A stretch of 11,069 bases of DNA, taken from an uncultured Clostridia bacterium (GTDB taxonomy: Bacteria; Bacillota; Clostridia; Oscillospirales; Acutalibacteraceae). The stretch spans positions 1-11,069 of the forward strand of contig CAMOCU010000009.1 of the NCBI GenBank assembly GCA_946610835.1, read 5' to 3'. Below, one piece after another: positions 6,281 through 11,069 of this stretch. A program made the position numbers and the translations under genes. The notes beneath the pieces were generated by a model. That model saw only the letters and a program-made list of their open reading frames with translations. It did not search any database and was not told the origin of the DNA. The stretch's first letter is position 1; each line of letters begins with the position of its first letter.

Positions 6281-6535
6281 GTCGGATAAATCCGGCGTCC
6301 CGGTGCGGAAGGTTTTCTCCACAAATCATCCCAACTCCTCATTACCGTGTCGGGACACACGCGCCGCAGCCGGTTTTTACCCCTTCCGGCTGCGGCGGGA
6401 GTTTTGAAAACGCATCCCGGCTTTGCCTGAATACAGAACCAACCGGAGAGGAGGCTTTTGGGCGCCGCAATTTCATCAACCCCGGCAGATGCCGCCGGCT
6501 GCATCGTCCCGCAGCCGACAGCATCTGTTCTTTTA
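6281..6535 (+). ncRNA. Candidate structured non-coding RNA between dnaA and fucosidase
   Basis: No known RNA family recognised. Seen by eye: H1 GTCGGA/TCCGGC (6281-6286/6291-6296, TAAA loop); H2 directly abutting it, 12 bp of GTCCCGGTGCGG with CCGTGTCGGGAC (6297-6308/6345-6356), including three consecutive G-U pairs that work in RNA but not as DNA palindrome; H3 a perfect 12-bp stem CGCCGCAGCCGG/CCGGCTGCGGCG (6362-6373/6386-6397); then an intrinsic terminator (6486-6527) with a U-rich tail. A promoter sits at the right distance upstream. There is no ATG between 6281 and 6488. It could be a free regulatory RNA or a regulatory leader for the fucosidase, although the fucosidase has a second promoter downstream of the terminator. 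It does not show the conserved strings of RNase P, SRP or T-box RNAs. Confidence 0.5.
6486..6535 (+). terminator. Intrinsic terminator of the structured RNA
   Basis: Outer stem CAGATGC/GCATCTG (6486-6492/6521-6527), a 3x3 internal loop, inner stem CGGCTGC/GCAGCCG (6496-6502/6511-6517) with an 8-nt loop, then TTCTTTTATATA. Both 7-bp stems are perfect. It lies upstream of the fucosidase promoter, so it ends a transcript begun further left. Confidence 0.75.
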
Positions 6536-6577
6536 TATACATTATATAAGTGGATAACGTATGATCCTCTTTTTCTC

Positions 6578-6606
6578 TTGACAACCTTCCCCGCAACAGG
6601 TACAAT
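6578..6606 (+). promoter_or_regulatory. Fucosidase promoter
   Basis: TTGACA (6578-6583), 17-nt spacer, TACAAT (6601-6606), 34 nt before the ATG at 6641. The strength of this promoter and its place inside the longer open frame are the main reasons for choosing the later start. Confidence 0.85.
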
Positions 6607-6640
6607 ACATTCAATACCATATGGAAAGGAAGCGAAAAGC

Positions 6641-7936
6641 ATGTTATCCATGCCTGAATATCTTGAACAAATTGCTGCCACACGCGACGAGCGGATGTCT
6701 TGGTGGCGCGAAGCACGGTTTGGCATGTTCGTCCATTACGGCCTGTATGCGCAAGTCGGCCGCAATGAATGGCTCCAGGCGTGCGAAAATATTCCGCCGC
6801 AGGAATACGAGGCGCTCGCAGATACCTTTGCGCCAAAAGAGGGCTGCTGCCGCGAATGGGCAGCGCTGGCCCAAAAAGCAGGCGCCAAGTATATGGTGCT
6901 GACCACACGCCATCACGAAGGCTTCAGTCTTTGGGATTCCAAGGTCAACCCCTTCAATTCCGTCAACTACGGCCCGCACCGCGACATCGTGCGCGAATTT
7001 GTGGACGCATGCCGGGAATTCGGTCTGAAGATCGGCTTTTATTCTTCTCTTATGGATTGGCACAATCCGGACGGCGCGGCCTGCGCCTATGACCCGCAAG
7101 CGCGCAGAAGATTCACAAAATATATCCGCGATCTCAATGAGGAACTGCTGACGAATTACGGAAAAATCGACATTCTCTGGTACGATGTTCCGGAACCGCT
7201 GCAGCATGCCGAGGGCTGGGAGTCGCTTGAACGCAATCAATATCTGCGTTCACTCCAGCCGCATATCCTCATCAACGACCGCAGCCGCATTCCGGAAGAT
7301 TTCGGCACGCCGGAAGAAAACATCTCGCCTTCCGAACGTGACTGGGAAGCCTGCATGACGTTCAACGGAATCAGTTGGGGTTACCTCGACTCCGCGCAGG
7401 CTGCTCCGTACAGCTACTCCCCGCAGCAAATTCTCGCCATGCTTCAGACCTGCACGGAACGCGGCGGCAATCTGCTGCTGAACATCGGCCCCATGCCGGA
7501 CGGTTCCGTACCGCCGGAAACGGTACAGCCGCTGACAGACGTCGGCCGCTGGCTTGCTGTCAACGGCGAAGCTGCCTATGGCAAATTTACCAAAACATAC
7601 GGCAATACGCACCAGATCAACGGCGTATCCCGCTCCACAACCAAGGGCAACACTGTCTATGTCTGGAACAAGATCTGGGCCCCACACAACGGCAAGATGG
7701 CAATGGGCGGATTTGAAACCGCGCCGCGCTCCATTACGCTGATGGACGGTACACCTCTGTCGTTCAAATTGCAGGGTTCGCGCATCCTGCTGGAAAACGT
7801 GCCGCAGGAAAACCCCGACCCGATTCTGCATGTTCCGGTCATCAAAATGGAATTTGATGCGCCGCCGGTGTATCGTTTTGCGTCCTATTTGCCGCAGCTG
7901 CACCAGGGTCACTCCCCGGATACTGCCATTTTGTAA
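6641..7936 (+). CDS. Alpha-L-fucosidase, GH29 family, cytosolic
   Basis: 431 residues from ATG 6641, with GGAAAGGA 10 nt upstream; an in-frame ATG at 6650 is an alternative. No signal peptide, so it probably acts on fucosides already imported. GH29 signs: FGMFVHYGLYA (27-37), TTRHHEGF (88-95), the nucleophile region KIDILWYD with Asp182, NDRSRIPEDFGTPEE (212-226), WGY (246-248) and GGNLLLNIGPMPDG (275-288). Retaining GH29 enzymes remove terminal alpha-linked fucose from host glycans such as mucins or milk oligosaccharides. The length is compact: a catalytic barrel plus a short beta domain, with no added binding module. There is no transporter or fucose-catabolism gene beside it, so the substrate route is not shown. 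Linkage preference cannot be read from sequence by eye. Confidence 0.9.
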   Translation: MLSMPEYLEQIAATRDERMSWWREARFGMFVHYGLYAQVGRNEWLQACENIPPQEYEALADTFAPKEGCCREWAALAQKAGAKYMVLTTRHHEGFSLWDSKVNPFNSVNYGPHRDIVREFVDACREFGLKIGFYSSLMDWHNPDGAACAYDPQARRRFTKYIRDLNEELLTNYGKIDILWYDVPEPLQHAEGWESLERNQYLRSLQPHILINDRSRIPEDFGTPEENISPSERDWEACMTFNGISWGYLDSAQAAPYSYSPQQILAMLQTCTERGGNLLLNIGPMPDGSVPPETVQPLTDVGRWLAVNGEAAYGKFTKTYGNTHQINGVSRSTTKGNTVYVWNKIWAPHNGKMAMGGFETAPRSITLMDGTPLSFKLQGSRILLENVPQENPDPILHVPVIKMEFDAPPVYRFASYLPQLHQGHSPDTAIL

Positions 7937-7959
7937 GGAATTTGTAATTTTTATGTAAC
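7932..7959 (+). promoter_or_regulatory. WalR-like box, three 11-bp-phased TGTAAN half-sites
   Basis: TGTAAG (7932), TGTAAT (7943) and TGTAAC (7954) are spaced exactly 11 bp. The last two form a perfect TGTWAH-N5-TGTWAH, the site known for the essential WalR (YycF) cell-wall regulator of Firmicutes. The first overlaps the fucosidase stop codon. The array ends 6 bp before a consensus -35, fitting an activator. Confidence 0.6.
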
Positions 7960-7965
7960 TTTTCC

Positions 7966-7994
7966 TTGACAAATTTCAGTTGCTCTGCTACACT
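7966..7994 (+). promoter_or_regulatory. Promoter of the secreted Ig-like protein gene
   Basis: TTGACA (7966-7971), 17-nt spacer, TACACT (7989-7994), 30 nt before the ATG at 8025. Confidence 0.8.
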
Positions 7995-8024
7995 GGAAGT
8001 ACCAATTCAAGGAGGTTATTTCAC

Positions 8025-8567
8025 ATGAAGACGTTCAAAAAGATTCTTGCAGCGCTGCTTTGCGTATGCCTTGTATGGGGTGCCGGTTTAAGCGTTGCAG
8101 TATTCGCAGCCGAAGAGTCGCCGTATTACGAAGTGGAAAAAATTTCTTTGGACAAAAATGTGCTGAGCCTGAATTATGGCGCCACGTATACCTTCAAAGC
8201 AACGGTTTCCCCTTCGGAGGCCACGAATTACAAACTTGTCTGGAAGTCAGATAACGACAAGCTTGCCACCGTGGACGGCAACGGTAAAGTCACCATCGCC
8301 GCCGCTTCGGACAGCACAAGCGATCTGCCGCAGACTGTGACTGTCACCGTGTCTGTATCCGGCAAGAGCAGTGTCAAAGACAGCTGTGTGATCACTGTGT
8401 CCAAAAACATTGGCTTCGGCGAACTGATCGGCCGCATCTTCAACAGTCTGGCCACGCTGTTCACTACGCTGTTTACCAAATGGAAAGATCCGTCGCTGGA
8501 AATTGGCAAGGTTCTGTGGGATGCGCTGCAAAAATTGATCGCAGAACTGATCCCCAAGGCCGCCTGA
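8025..8567 (+). CDS. Small secreted protein with bacterial Ig-like (BIG2) domain
   Basis: 180 residues. ATG 8025 with AAGGAGG 9 nt upstream. Signal peptide 1-28: MKTFKK, a hydrophobic core, likely cleavage after VFA before AEES. Residues about 36-126 look like one BIG2 domain: VEKISLDKNVLSLNYGATYTFKATVSP, then WKSDNDKLATVDGNGKVTIAA, the usual W-xS-xN/D...V-G-x-V-T pattern of the fold. These domains mostly mediate surface adhesion or spacing. The last 50 residues (FGELIGRIFNSLATLFTTLF...) are an amphipathic, hydrophobic helical tail with no LPXTG motif, perhaps for membrane or partner binding. It stands alone between its own promoter and its own terminator. Function not known. The signal peptide resembles that of the left-edge secreted protein, and both genes have WalR-like sites upstream. 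Confidence 0.85.
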   Translation: MKTFKKILAALLCVCLVWGAGLSVAVFAAEESPYYEVEKISLDKNVLSLNYGATYTFKATVSPSEATNYKLVWKSDNDKLATVDGNGKVTIAAASDSTSDLPQTVTVTVSVSGKSSVKDSCVITVSKNIGFGELIGRIFNSLATLFTTLFTKWKDPSLEIGKVLWDALQKLIAELIPKAA

Positions 8568-8585
8568 TCCCCCAAAAGCACTTTC

Positions 8586-8617
8586 ACCGCAGTCGGAAAC
8601 GGCTGCGGTAAATTTTT
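8586..8617 (+). terminator. Intrinsic terminator after the Ig-like gene
   Basis: ACCGCAGTCG / CGGCTGCGGT (8586-8595 / 8600-8609), a 10-bp stem with one G-U pair and a GAAA tetraloop, followed by AAATTTTT. It starts 18 nt after the stop codon. Confidence 0.85.
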
Positions 8618-8639
8618 CGCATAACTTGTAATAAATCTA

Positions 8640-8692
8640 TTGACAAGTTGATTTCTTTGTGGTATATTCAACTTGTAACACGTTTCGTTACA
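8640..8692 (+). promoter_or_regulatory. NmrA-like reductase promoter with operator candidates
   Basis: TTGACA (8640-8645), 17-nt spacer, TATATT (8663-8668). Two dyads overlap it: ACAAGTTGA/TCAACTTGT (8643-8651/8668-8676), whose arms coincide with the -35 and -10, and TGTAAC-N7-GTTACA (8674-8692) at the expected transcription start. Either would suit a repressor; the adjacent Rrf2 protein is the natural candidate. Confidence 0.65.
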
Positions 8693-8718
8693 TGATTTTG
8701 ATTGCAGGAGGAAATATT

Positions 8719-9348
8719 ATGAAAATCGCAATCGTTGCCGCCAACGGGAAAGCAGGCCGTCTGATTGTCCGGGAAGCCATTGACCGCGGAATGGACGTAA
8801 CCGCCATTGTCAGGGGCGAAAACCGGACAGACGCCGAAAAGGTCATTAGCAAGGATGTATTTGATCTTACAGCGCAAGACCTTGAGAGCTTCGACGCCGT
8901 CGTGGACGCCGTCGGCGCATGGACGCCCGAGACTGTGCATACCATTCCGGATGCCGCCGTATATCTTGCCGATCTTTTGAAAGCGCGCGAAACACGACTT
9001 CTGGTCGTCGGCGGAGCCGGGAGTCTTTTTGTAGATCCGCAGCACACCAAAACCGTGCTGGATGTGACGCCCTTCCCGGACGCAGCACTCCCTGTCATTC
9101 GCGCCCACCAGAAAGCGCTGGACGCGCTGCGGAACTGCACGGATGTGCGCTGGACGTATATCAGCCCTGCGGGAGATTTTCAGGCAGACGGCGCGCGTAC
9201 CGGAAGCTATATCCTCGGCGGCGAAGAGCTGGTACTCAACAGTAAAGGGGAAAGCGTCATCTCCTACGCCGACTATGCAATCGCCATGGTTGACGAAATC
9301 GAAAGCGGCGCGCATATCCGGGAGCGGATCAGCGTTGTCAGTGTCTGA
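8719..9348 (+). CDS. NAD(P)-binding NmrA/SDR-like reductase
   Basis: 209 residues from ATG 8719, with AGGAGG 7 nt upstream. An atypical short-chain dehydrogenase fold: MKIAIVAANGKAGRLIVREAIDRG (1-24) is the nucleotide-binding beta-alpha-beta with the loop AANGKAG in place of the usual GATGxxG; VDAVGAW and LLVVGGAGSLF follow as the next strands, then WTYISPAGDF. This matches the NAD(P)H-binding family (PF13460 type) that includes B. subtilis YwnB and flavin/biliverdin reductase-like proteins. The substrate is unknown. The next gene is an Rrf2 regulator, the same pairing as ywnA-ywnB in B. subtilis as I recall it, which suggests a redox- or electrophile-inducible detoxifying reductase. Confidence 0.87.
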   Translation: MKIAIVAANGKAGRLIVREAIDRGMDVTAIVRGENRTDAEKVISKDVFDLTAQDLESFDAVVDAVGAWTPETVHTIPDAAVYLADLLKARETRLLVVGGAGSLFVDPQHTKTVLDVTPFPDAALPVIRAHQKALDALRNCTDVRWTYISPAGDFQADGARTGSYILGGEELVLNSKGESVISYADYAIAMVDEIESGAHIRERISVVSV

Positions 9349-9359
9349 GCTGTATAGCC

Positions 9360-9401
9360 TGTAACATTTGCATTGACATGTTTTCCGCAATGCGGTATAG
9401 T
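9360..9401 (+). promoter_or_regulatory. Rrf2 gene promoter with possible autoregulatory site
   Basis: TTGACA (9373-9378), 17-nt spacer, TATAGT (9396-9401), 19 nt before the ATG. A partial copy of the upstream operator, TGTAAC-N7-TTGACA (9360-9378), matches 12 of 19 positions of the site at 8674-8692, and its right half is the -35 itself. Binding there would block polymerase. Confidence 0.65.
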
Positions 9402-9420
9402 ATATGCGGGAGGATGTGTT

Positions 9421-9864
9421 ATGCAGATTACGAGCAAATTTACTATCGGCATTCACCTGCTGGCTGTCCTTGAATATCTCAGCAGCACCGAAAAAGTAAC
9501 AAGCGCCGTTCTTGCGGGCAGTCTCGGCGTGAATCCCGTGATTGTGCGCAATGTGATGGGAGATTTGAAAGAGAGCGGATTGATCCACATCAGTCAGGGC
9601 AAAAGCGGGATCACGCTTGCCAGAAAGCCGGAAGAAATCACGCTATACGACGTTTATACGGCTGTGGAACGTATTCATTCCAAAGGGCTGTTTCATTTCC
9701 ACGACAATCCGAATCCGGATTGTCCGATCGGAAAAAACATTCACAACGCCTTGGACGGAAGACTGGACAAAATCCAACGCTGTATGGAAAACGAAATGAA
9801 GGCCATCACCGTCGCCGATGTGATGGCCGATATTCGCAAAGAACTGGAATCGGAGGTTCCGTAA
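9421..9864 (+). CDS. Rrf2-family transcriptional regulator
   Basis: 147 residues; ATG 9421 with GGGAGG 7 nt upstream. An N-terminal winged helix (about 1-68) is recognised by QITSKFTIGIHLLAVLEYL, LAGSLGVNPVIVRNVMGDLKESGLI and the wing GKSGITLAR. A dimerisation helix follows. Family proteins sense Fe-S clusters or redox state through cysteines. Here there are only two: Cys101 in NPDCPIGKNI, the conserved position of the YwnA/HypR-like branch, and Cys121. The IscR/NsrR three-cysteine cluster set is absent, so thiol-based sensing is more likely than an Fe-S cluster. It probably represses itself and the reductase upstream. Confidence 0.9.
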   Translation: MQITSKFTIGIHLLAVLEYLSSTEKVTSAVLAGSLGVNPVIVRNVMGDLKESGLIHISQGKSGITLARKPEEITLYDVYTAVERIHSKGLFHFHDNPNPDCPIGKNIHNALDGRLDKIQRCMENEMKAITVADVMADIRKELESEVP

Positions 9865-9870
9865 ATCAAT

Positions 9871-9950
9871 CGGGCGGGCTGAACCGCTCCGGCAAAGGCA
9901 GAAACATCTTCTGCTTTGCGGAGTGCGTCAAACCCGCCCGCTTTTGCTTT
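9871..9950 (+). terminator. Long imperfect palindrome acting as terminator between convergent genes
   Basis: Outer stem CGGGCGGG/CCCGCCCG (9871-9878/9933-9940). The inner stem pairs CTCCG...CAGAA (9887-9903) with TTCTG...CGGAG (9909-9923), with two bulged Gs and a 5-nt loop. On the plus strand it is followed by CTTTTGCTTTT, fitting a terminator for the Rrf2 gene; on the minus strand ATTGATTT follows, weaker. At 70 bp it is much longer than a minimal terminator, so a REP-like repeat is an alternative. Confidence 0.6.
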
Positions 9951-9989
9951 TGAATTGTTGAAATGATTTGAACCCGGTATGCGCCGCAA

Positions 9990-10541
9990 TCAATCCTTGA
10001 TGGAGCCGTCCGGGTTAAACAACGGAAGCTTTTCAAGGTAGATCAGATCGTCGCGTGTTTGCGCCGCGCCTTCGGCAAGGATCGCCATTTTACCCACAAC
10101 GTTGCCCTGCGCAGCCTGAACAAGCGTTTCGATCGCTGACAGAGATTCCCCCGTGGAGATCACGTCGTCCACGATCAGGATGCGCTTTCCTTCCATCTGC
10201 CGCGCTTCCTCTTTGTCGAGATAAAGCTTCTGTTCTTTGTCGGTCGAAATGGAACGCACCGAAACTTCAAACACGCCCTGCATGTACAGCTTCGGATACT
10301 TACGCGCAACAACATATGGCTTGCCGCTCTGCCGCGCCATCTCATGCGCGAGCGGAATACCTTTTGCTTCGGCTGTGATAATGTAATCAAACTCCGGCGC
10401 ACGCTGCAGCAGTTCGCGTCCGCAAGCCTCTGTCAAAGCCGCGTGGCCAAACACCACGAAGGCGCCAATGTACAGATCGTCTGTAACCCGGCAAAGCGGC
10501 AAGCTGTGCTCCATGCCGGCGATTCTCATTTTATACTCCAT
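9990..10541 (-). CDS. Adenine-phosphoribosyltransferase-like enzyme
   Basis: 183 residues from ATG 10541, with GGGAGG 7 nt upstream; the open frame extends 14 codons further but lacks an RBS there. Type I phosphoribosyltransferase: the PRPP-binding motif ILIVDDVISTGES is at 121-133, with the pyrophosphate loop region near EAKGIPLAHEMARQSGKPYVVARK (58-81). The usual reaction is a purine base plus PRPP to the nucleotide, for salvage. The extended N-terminal part (LPLCRVTDDLYIGAFVVFG) and the C-terminal LPLFNPDGS resemble a Clostridia branch usually labelled adenine phosphoribosyltransferase. Which base it uses cannot be read by eye, so I leave the symbol blank. It stands alone, convergent with the Rrf2 gene. 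No confident promoter is seen in the 190 bases upstream. Confidence 0.87.
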   Translation of the reverse strand: MEYKMRIAGMEHSLPLCRVTDDLYIGAFVVFGHAALTEACGRELLQRAPEFDYIITAEAKGIPLAHEMARQSGKPYVVARKYPKLYMQGVFEVSVRSISTDKEQKLYLDKEEARQMEGKRILIVDDVISTGESLSAIETLVQAAQGNVVGKMAILAEGAAQTRDDLIYLEKLPLFNPDGSIKD

Positions 10542-10731
10542 TTTAAAACCTCCCTGTTTTTCTTTCTTCAGGCAACGCTGCACAATTCCGGTATGCGGAT
10601 CGTGCAGTCAGATGATTTGTCAGATCATGCAAGATATTTTGCCGCTTTGCCGGCGCAAATCAAGGATTACAGCGCAACACAAGGGAACAAAGCACAGGCA
10701 AAACATGCGTCGTGATGAGTGCGGGTTTGCA
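10542..10731. other. Intergenic stretch between YraN-like and phosphoribosyltransferase genes
   Basis: 190 bases with no credible gene. The only structure noted is an imperfect dyad, CTGCAC...CCG-GTATG-CGG...GTGCAG (10578-10607), which would lie in the 5' leader of the phosphoribosyltransferase mRNA. The best minus-strand promoter match (TTGATT with an AAAATA -10) is poor, so I do not annotate it. Confidence 0.4.
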
Positions 10732-11069
10732 TTAAATCCGGCTGTCAAAAGCATCTTCTAAATGGCGAACCTCCCGCAGCCCGCCGCGCTCATCGAGATA
10801 CACTTCGATCACATCAAAACGCGCATGCAAATGCAGATCTCGCTGCTGCATATATTGCGTTGCAGCCAAGGACAGGCGGCGCTGTTTATCGCGTCCGACA
10901 GATTCCGCCGGCAGTGCAAGCGCATGTGCGCCGCGTGTTTTTACTTCGGCAAAAACCAGTGTATTCTTTTTGCGTGCCACAATGTCCAGCTCGCCGAAAC
11001 GCGTGTGATAATTGGCGGTCAGGATCTCGAATCCGTCAGTAATCAGTTCTGTCGTGCCGTCCGTATAGG
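10732..11069 (-). CDS. YraN/UPF0102 family protein, 5' end cut by window
   Basis: The last 111 codons are present and the first few are beyond the window. The frame runs in from the window edge (YTDGTTELITDGFEIL...), so the GTG at 10980 is an internal valine and not the start. Family signs: GFEILTANYHTRFGELDIVA, then LVFAEVKTRG, the D...E-x-K core of the PD-(D/E)XK nuclease-like fold, SVGRDKQRRLSLAATQYM, and ARFDVIEVYL near the end. The biochemical role of UPF0102 proteins is poorly defined; a Holliday-junction-resolvase-like fold is the usual description. About 120 residues would be the full length. It usually neighbours rnhB or other housekeeping genes, which would lie to the right of this window. 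Confidence 0.88.
   Translation of the reverse strand, partial: YTDGTTELITDGFEILTANYHTRFGELDIVARKKNTLVFAEVKTRGAHALALPAESVGRDKQRRLSLAATQYMQQRDLHLHARFDVIEVYLDERGGLREVRHLEDAFDSRI

Noticed and set aside
6071..6322. 84-codon N-terminal extension of dnaA
   Set aside because: It runs through the dnaA promoter and the phased repeats, and has no DnaA-like sequence; the ATG at 6070 has a good RBS and the expected domain I start.
6315..6323. TTCTCCACA as a DnaA box upstream of dnaA
   Set aside because: One mismatch at a conserved position, and it lies inside the loop of the H2 RNA hairpin.
6401..6411. GTTTTGAAAAC palindrome as an operator
   Set aside because: Short, AT-rich, with no promoter next to it, and already inside the proposed RNA; likely incidental.
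6458..6640. In-frame upstream extension of the fucosidase from a TTG at 6458 with an AGGAGG nearby
   Set aside because: The extension would be translated across the terminator at 6486-6535 and the consensus promoter at 6578-6606. The RBS is only 3 nt from the TTG, and the family N-terminus aligns at the later ATG.
6549..6652. AGTGGATAA (6549-6557) and TTATCCATG (6644-6652) as DnaA boxes marking oriC
   Set aside because: They have one and two mismatches, are not clustered, and one overlaps the fucosidase start codon. Not enough for an origin call.
8668..9588. Minus-strand open frame of 306 codons
   Set aside because: Antisense across the reductase gene and the start of the Rrf2 gene; no RBS or recognisable domain.
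10578..10607. Imperfect dyad in the leader of the phosphoribosyltransferase gene as a purine riboswitch or terminator
   Set aside because: No U-tract follows on the minus strand and the conserved purine-riboswitch core is not visible; it stays only an unexplained hairpin.

Overview
The window looks like chromosomal core sequence of a low-to-moderate G+C Firmicute of class Clostridia, probably an Oscillospiraceae/Ruminococcaceae-type gut anaerobe. The reasons are strong AGGAGG-type ribosome binding sites, near-consensus sigma-A promoters with 17-bp spacers, a DUF4474 protein, a YwnA-like Rrf2 regulator and a cytosolic GH29 fucosidase. I see no phage, insertion sequence or CRISPR array. The genus is an inference.

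Left half (1-6070), all read on the minus strand. The transcription order is dnaA, ftsY, rdgB/HAM1-type XTP/dITP pyrophosphatase, yhbY-type RNA-binding protein, smpB, ssrA (tmRNA), a membrane-anchored DUF4474 protein, then a secreted protein cut by the window edge. The ftsY/rdgB and rdgB/yhbY junctions are ATGA overlaps, so those genes are translationally coupled. smpB has its own consensus promoter, whose -35 element sits in the loop of a terminator-like hairpin after yhbY. smpB and ssrA together form the trans-translation ribosome-rescue module. dnaA is followed by ftsY instead of dnaN, and no cluster of DnaA boxes is visible upstream of it.

Centre (6071-6640), a 570-base gap between the divergent dnaA and fucosidase genes. 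It holds the dnaA promoter, four direct repeats spaced exactly 11 bp (6218-6261) abutting a -10 element, a run of strong RNA hairpins (6281-6397), a two-part intrinsic terminator (6486-6535), and then a separate consensus promoter for the fucosidase. I read this as a roughly 255-nt structured non-coding RNA, or leader, driven by a promoter controlled by an OmpR/PhoB-family response regulator. It is the most interesting item here.

Right half (6641-11069). A plus-strand GH29 alpha-L-fucosidase is followed by a small secreted Ig-like (BIG2) protein whose promoter is preceded by three TGTAAN half-sites at 11-bp spacing, matching the WalR box. Next come an NAD(P)-binding NmrA-like reductase and its adjacent Rrf2 regulator, each with its own consensus promoter and a possibly shared operator. 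A large palindrome/terminator separates these from minus-strand genes for an adenine-phosphoribosyltransferase-like enzyme and a YraN/UPF0102 protein truncated by the window end. A second WalR-like array (527-565) lies upstream of the other secreted-protein gene at the left edge, which hints at a shared envelope-stress regulon.
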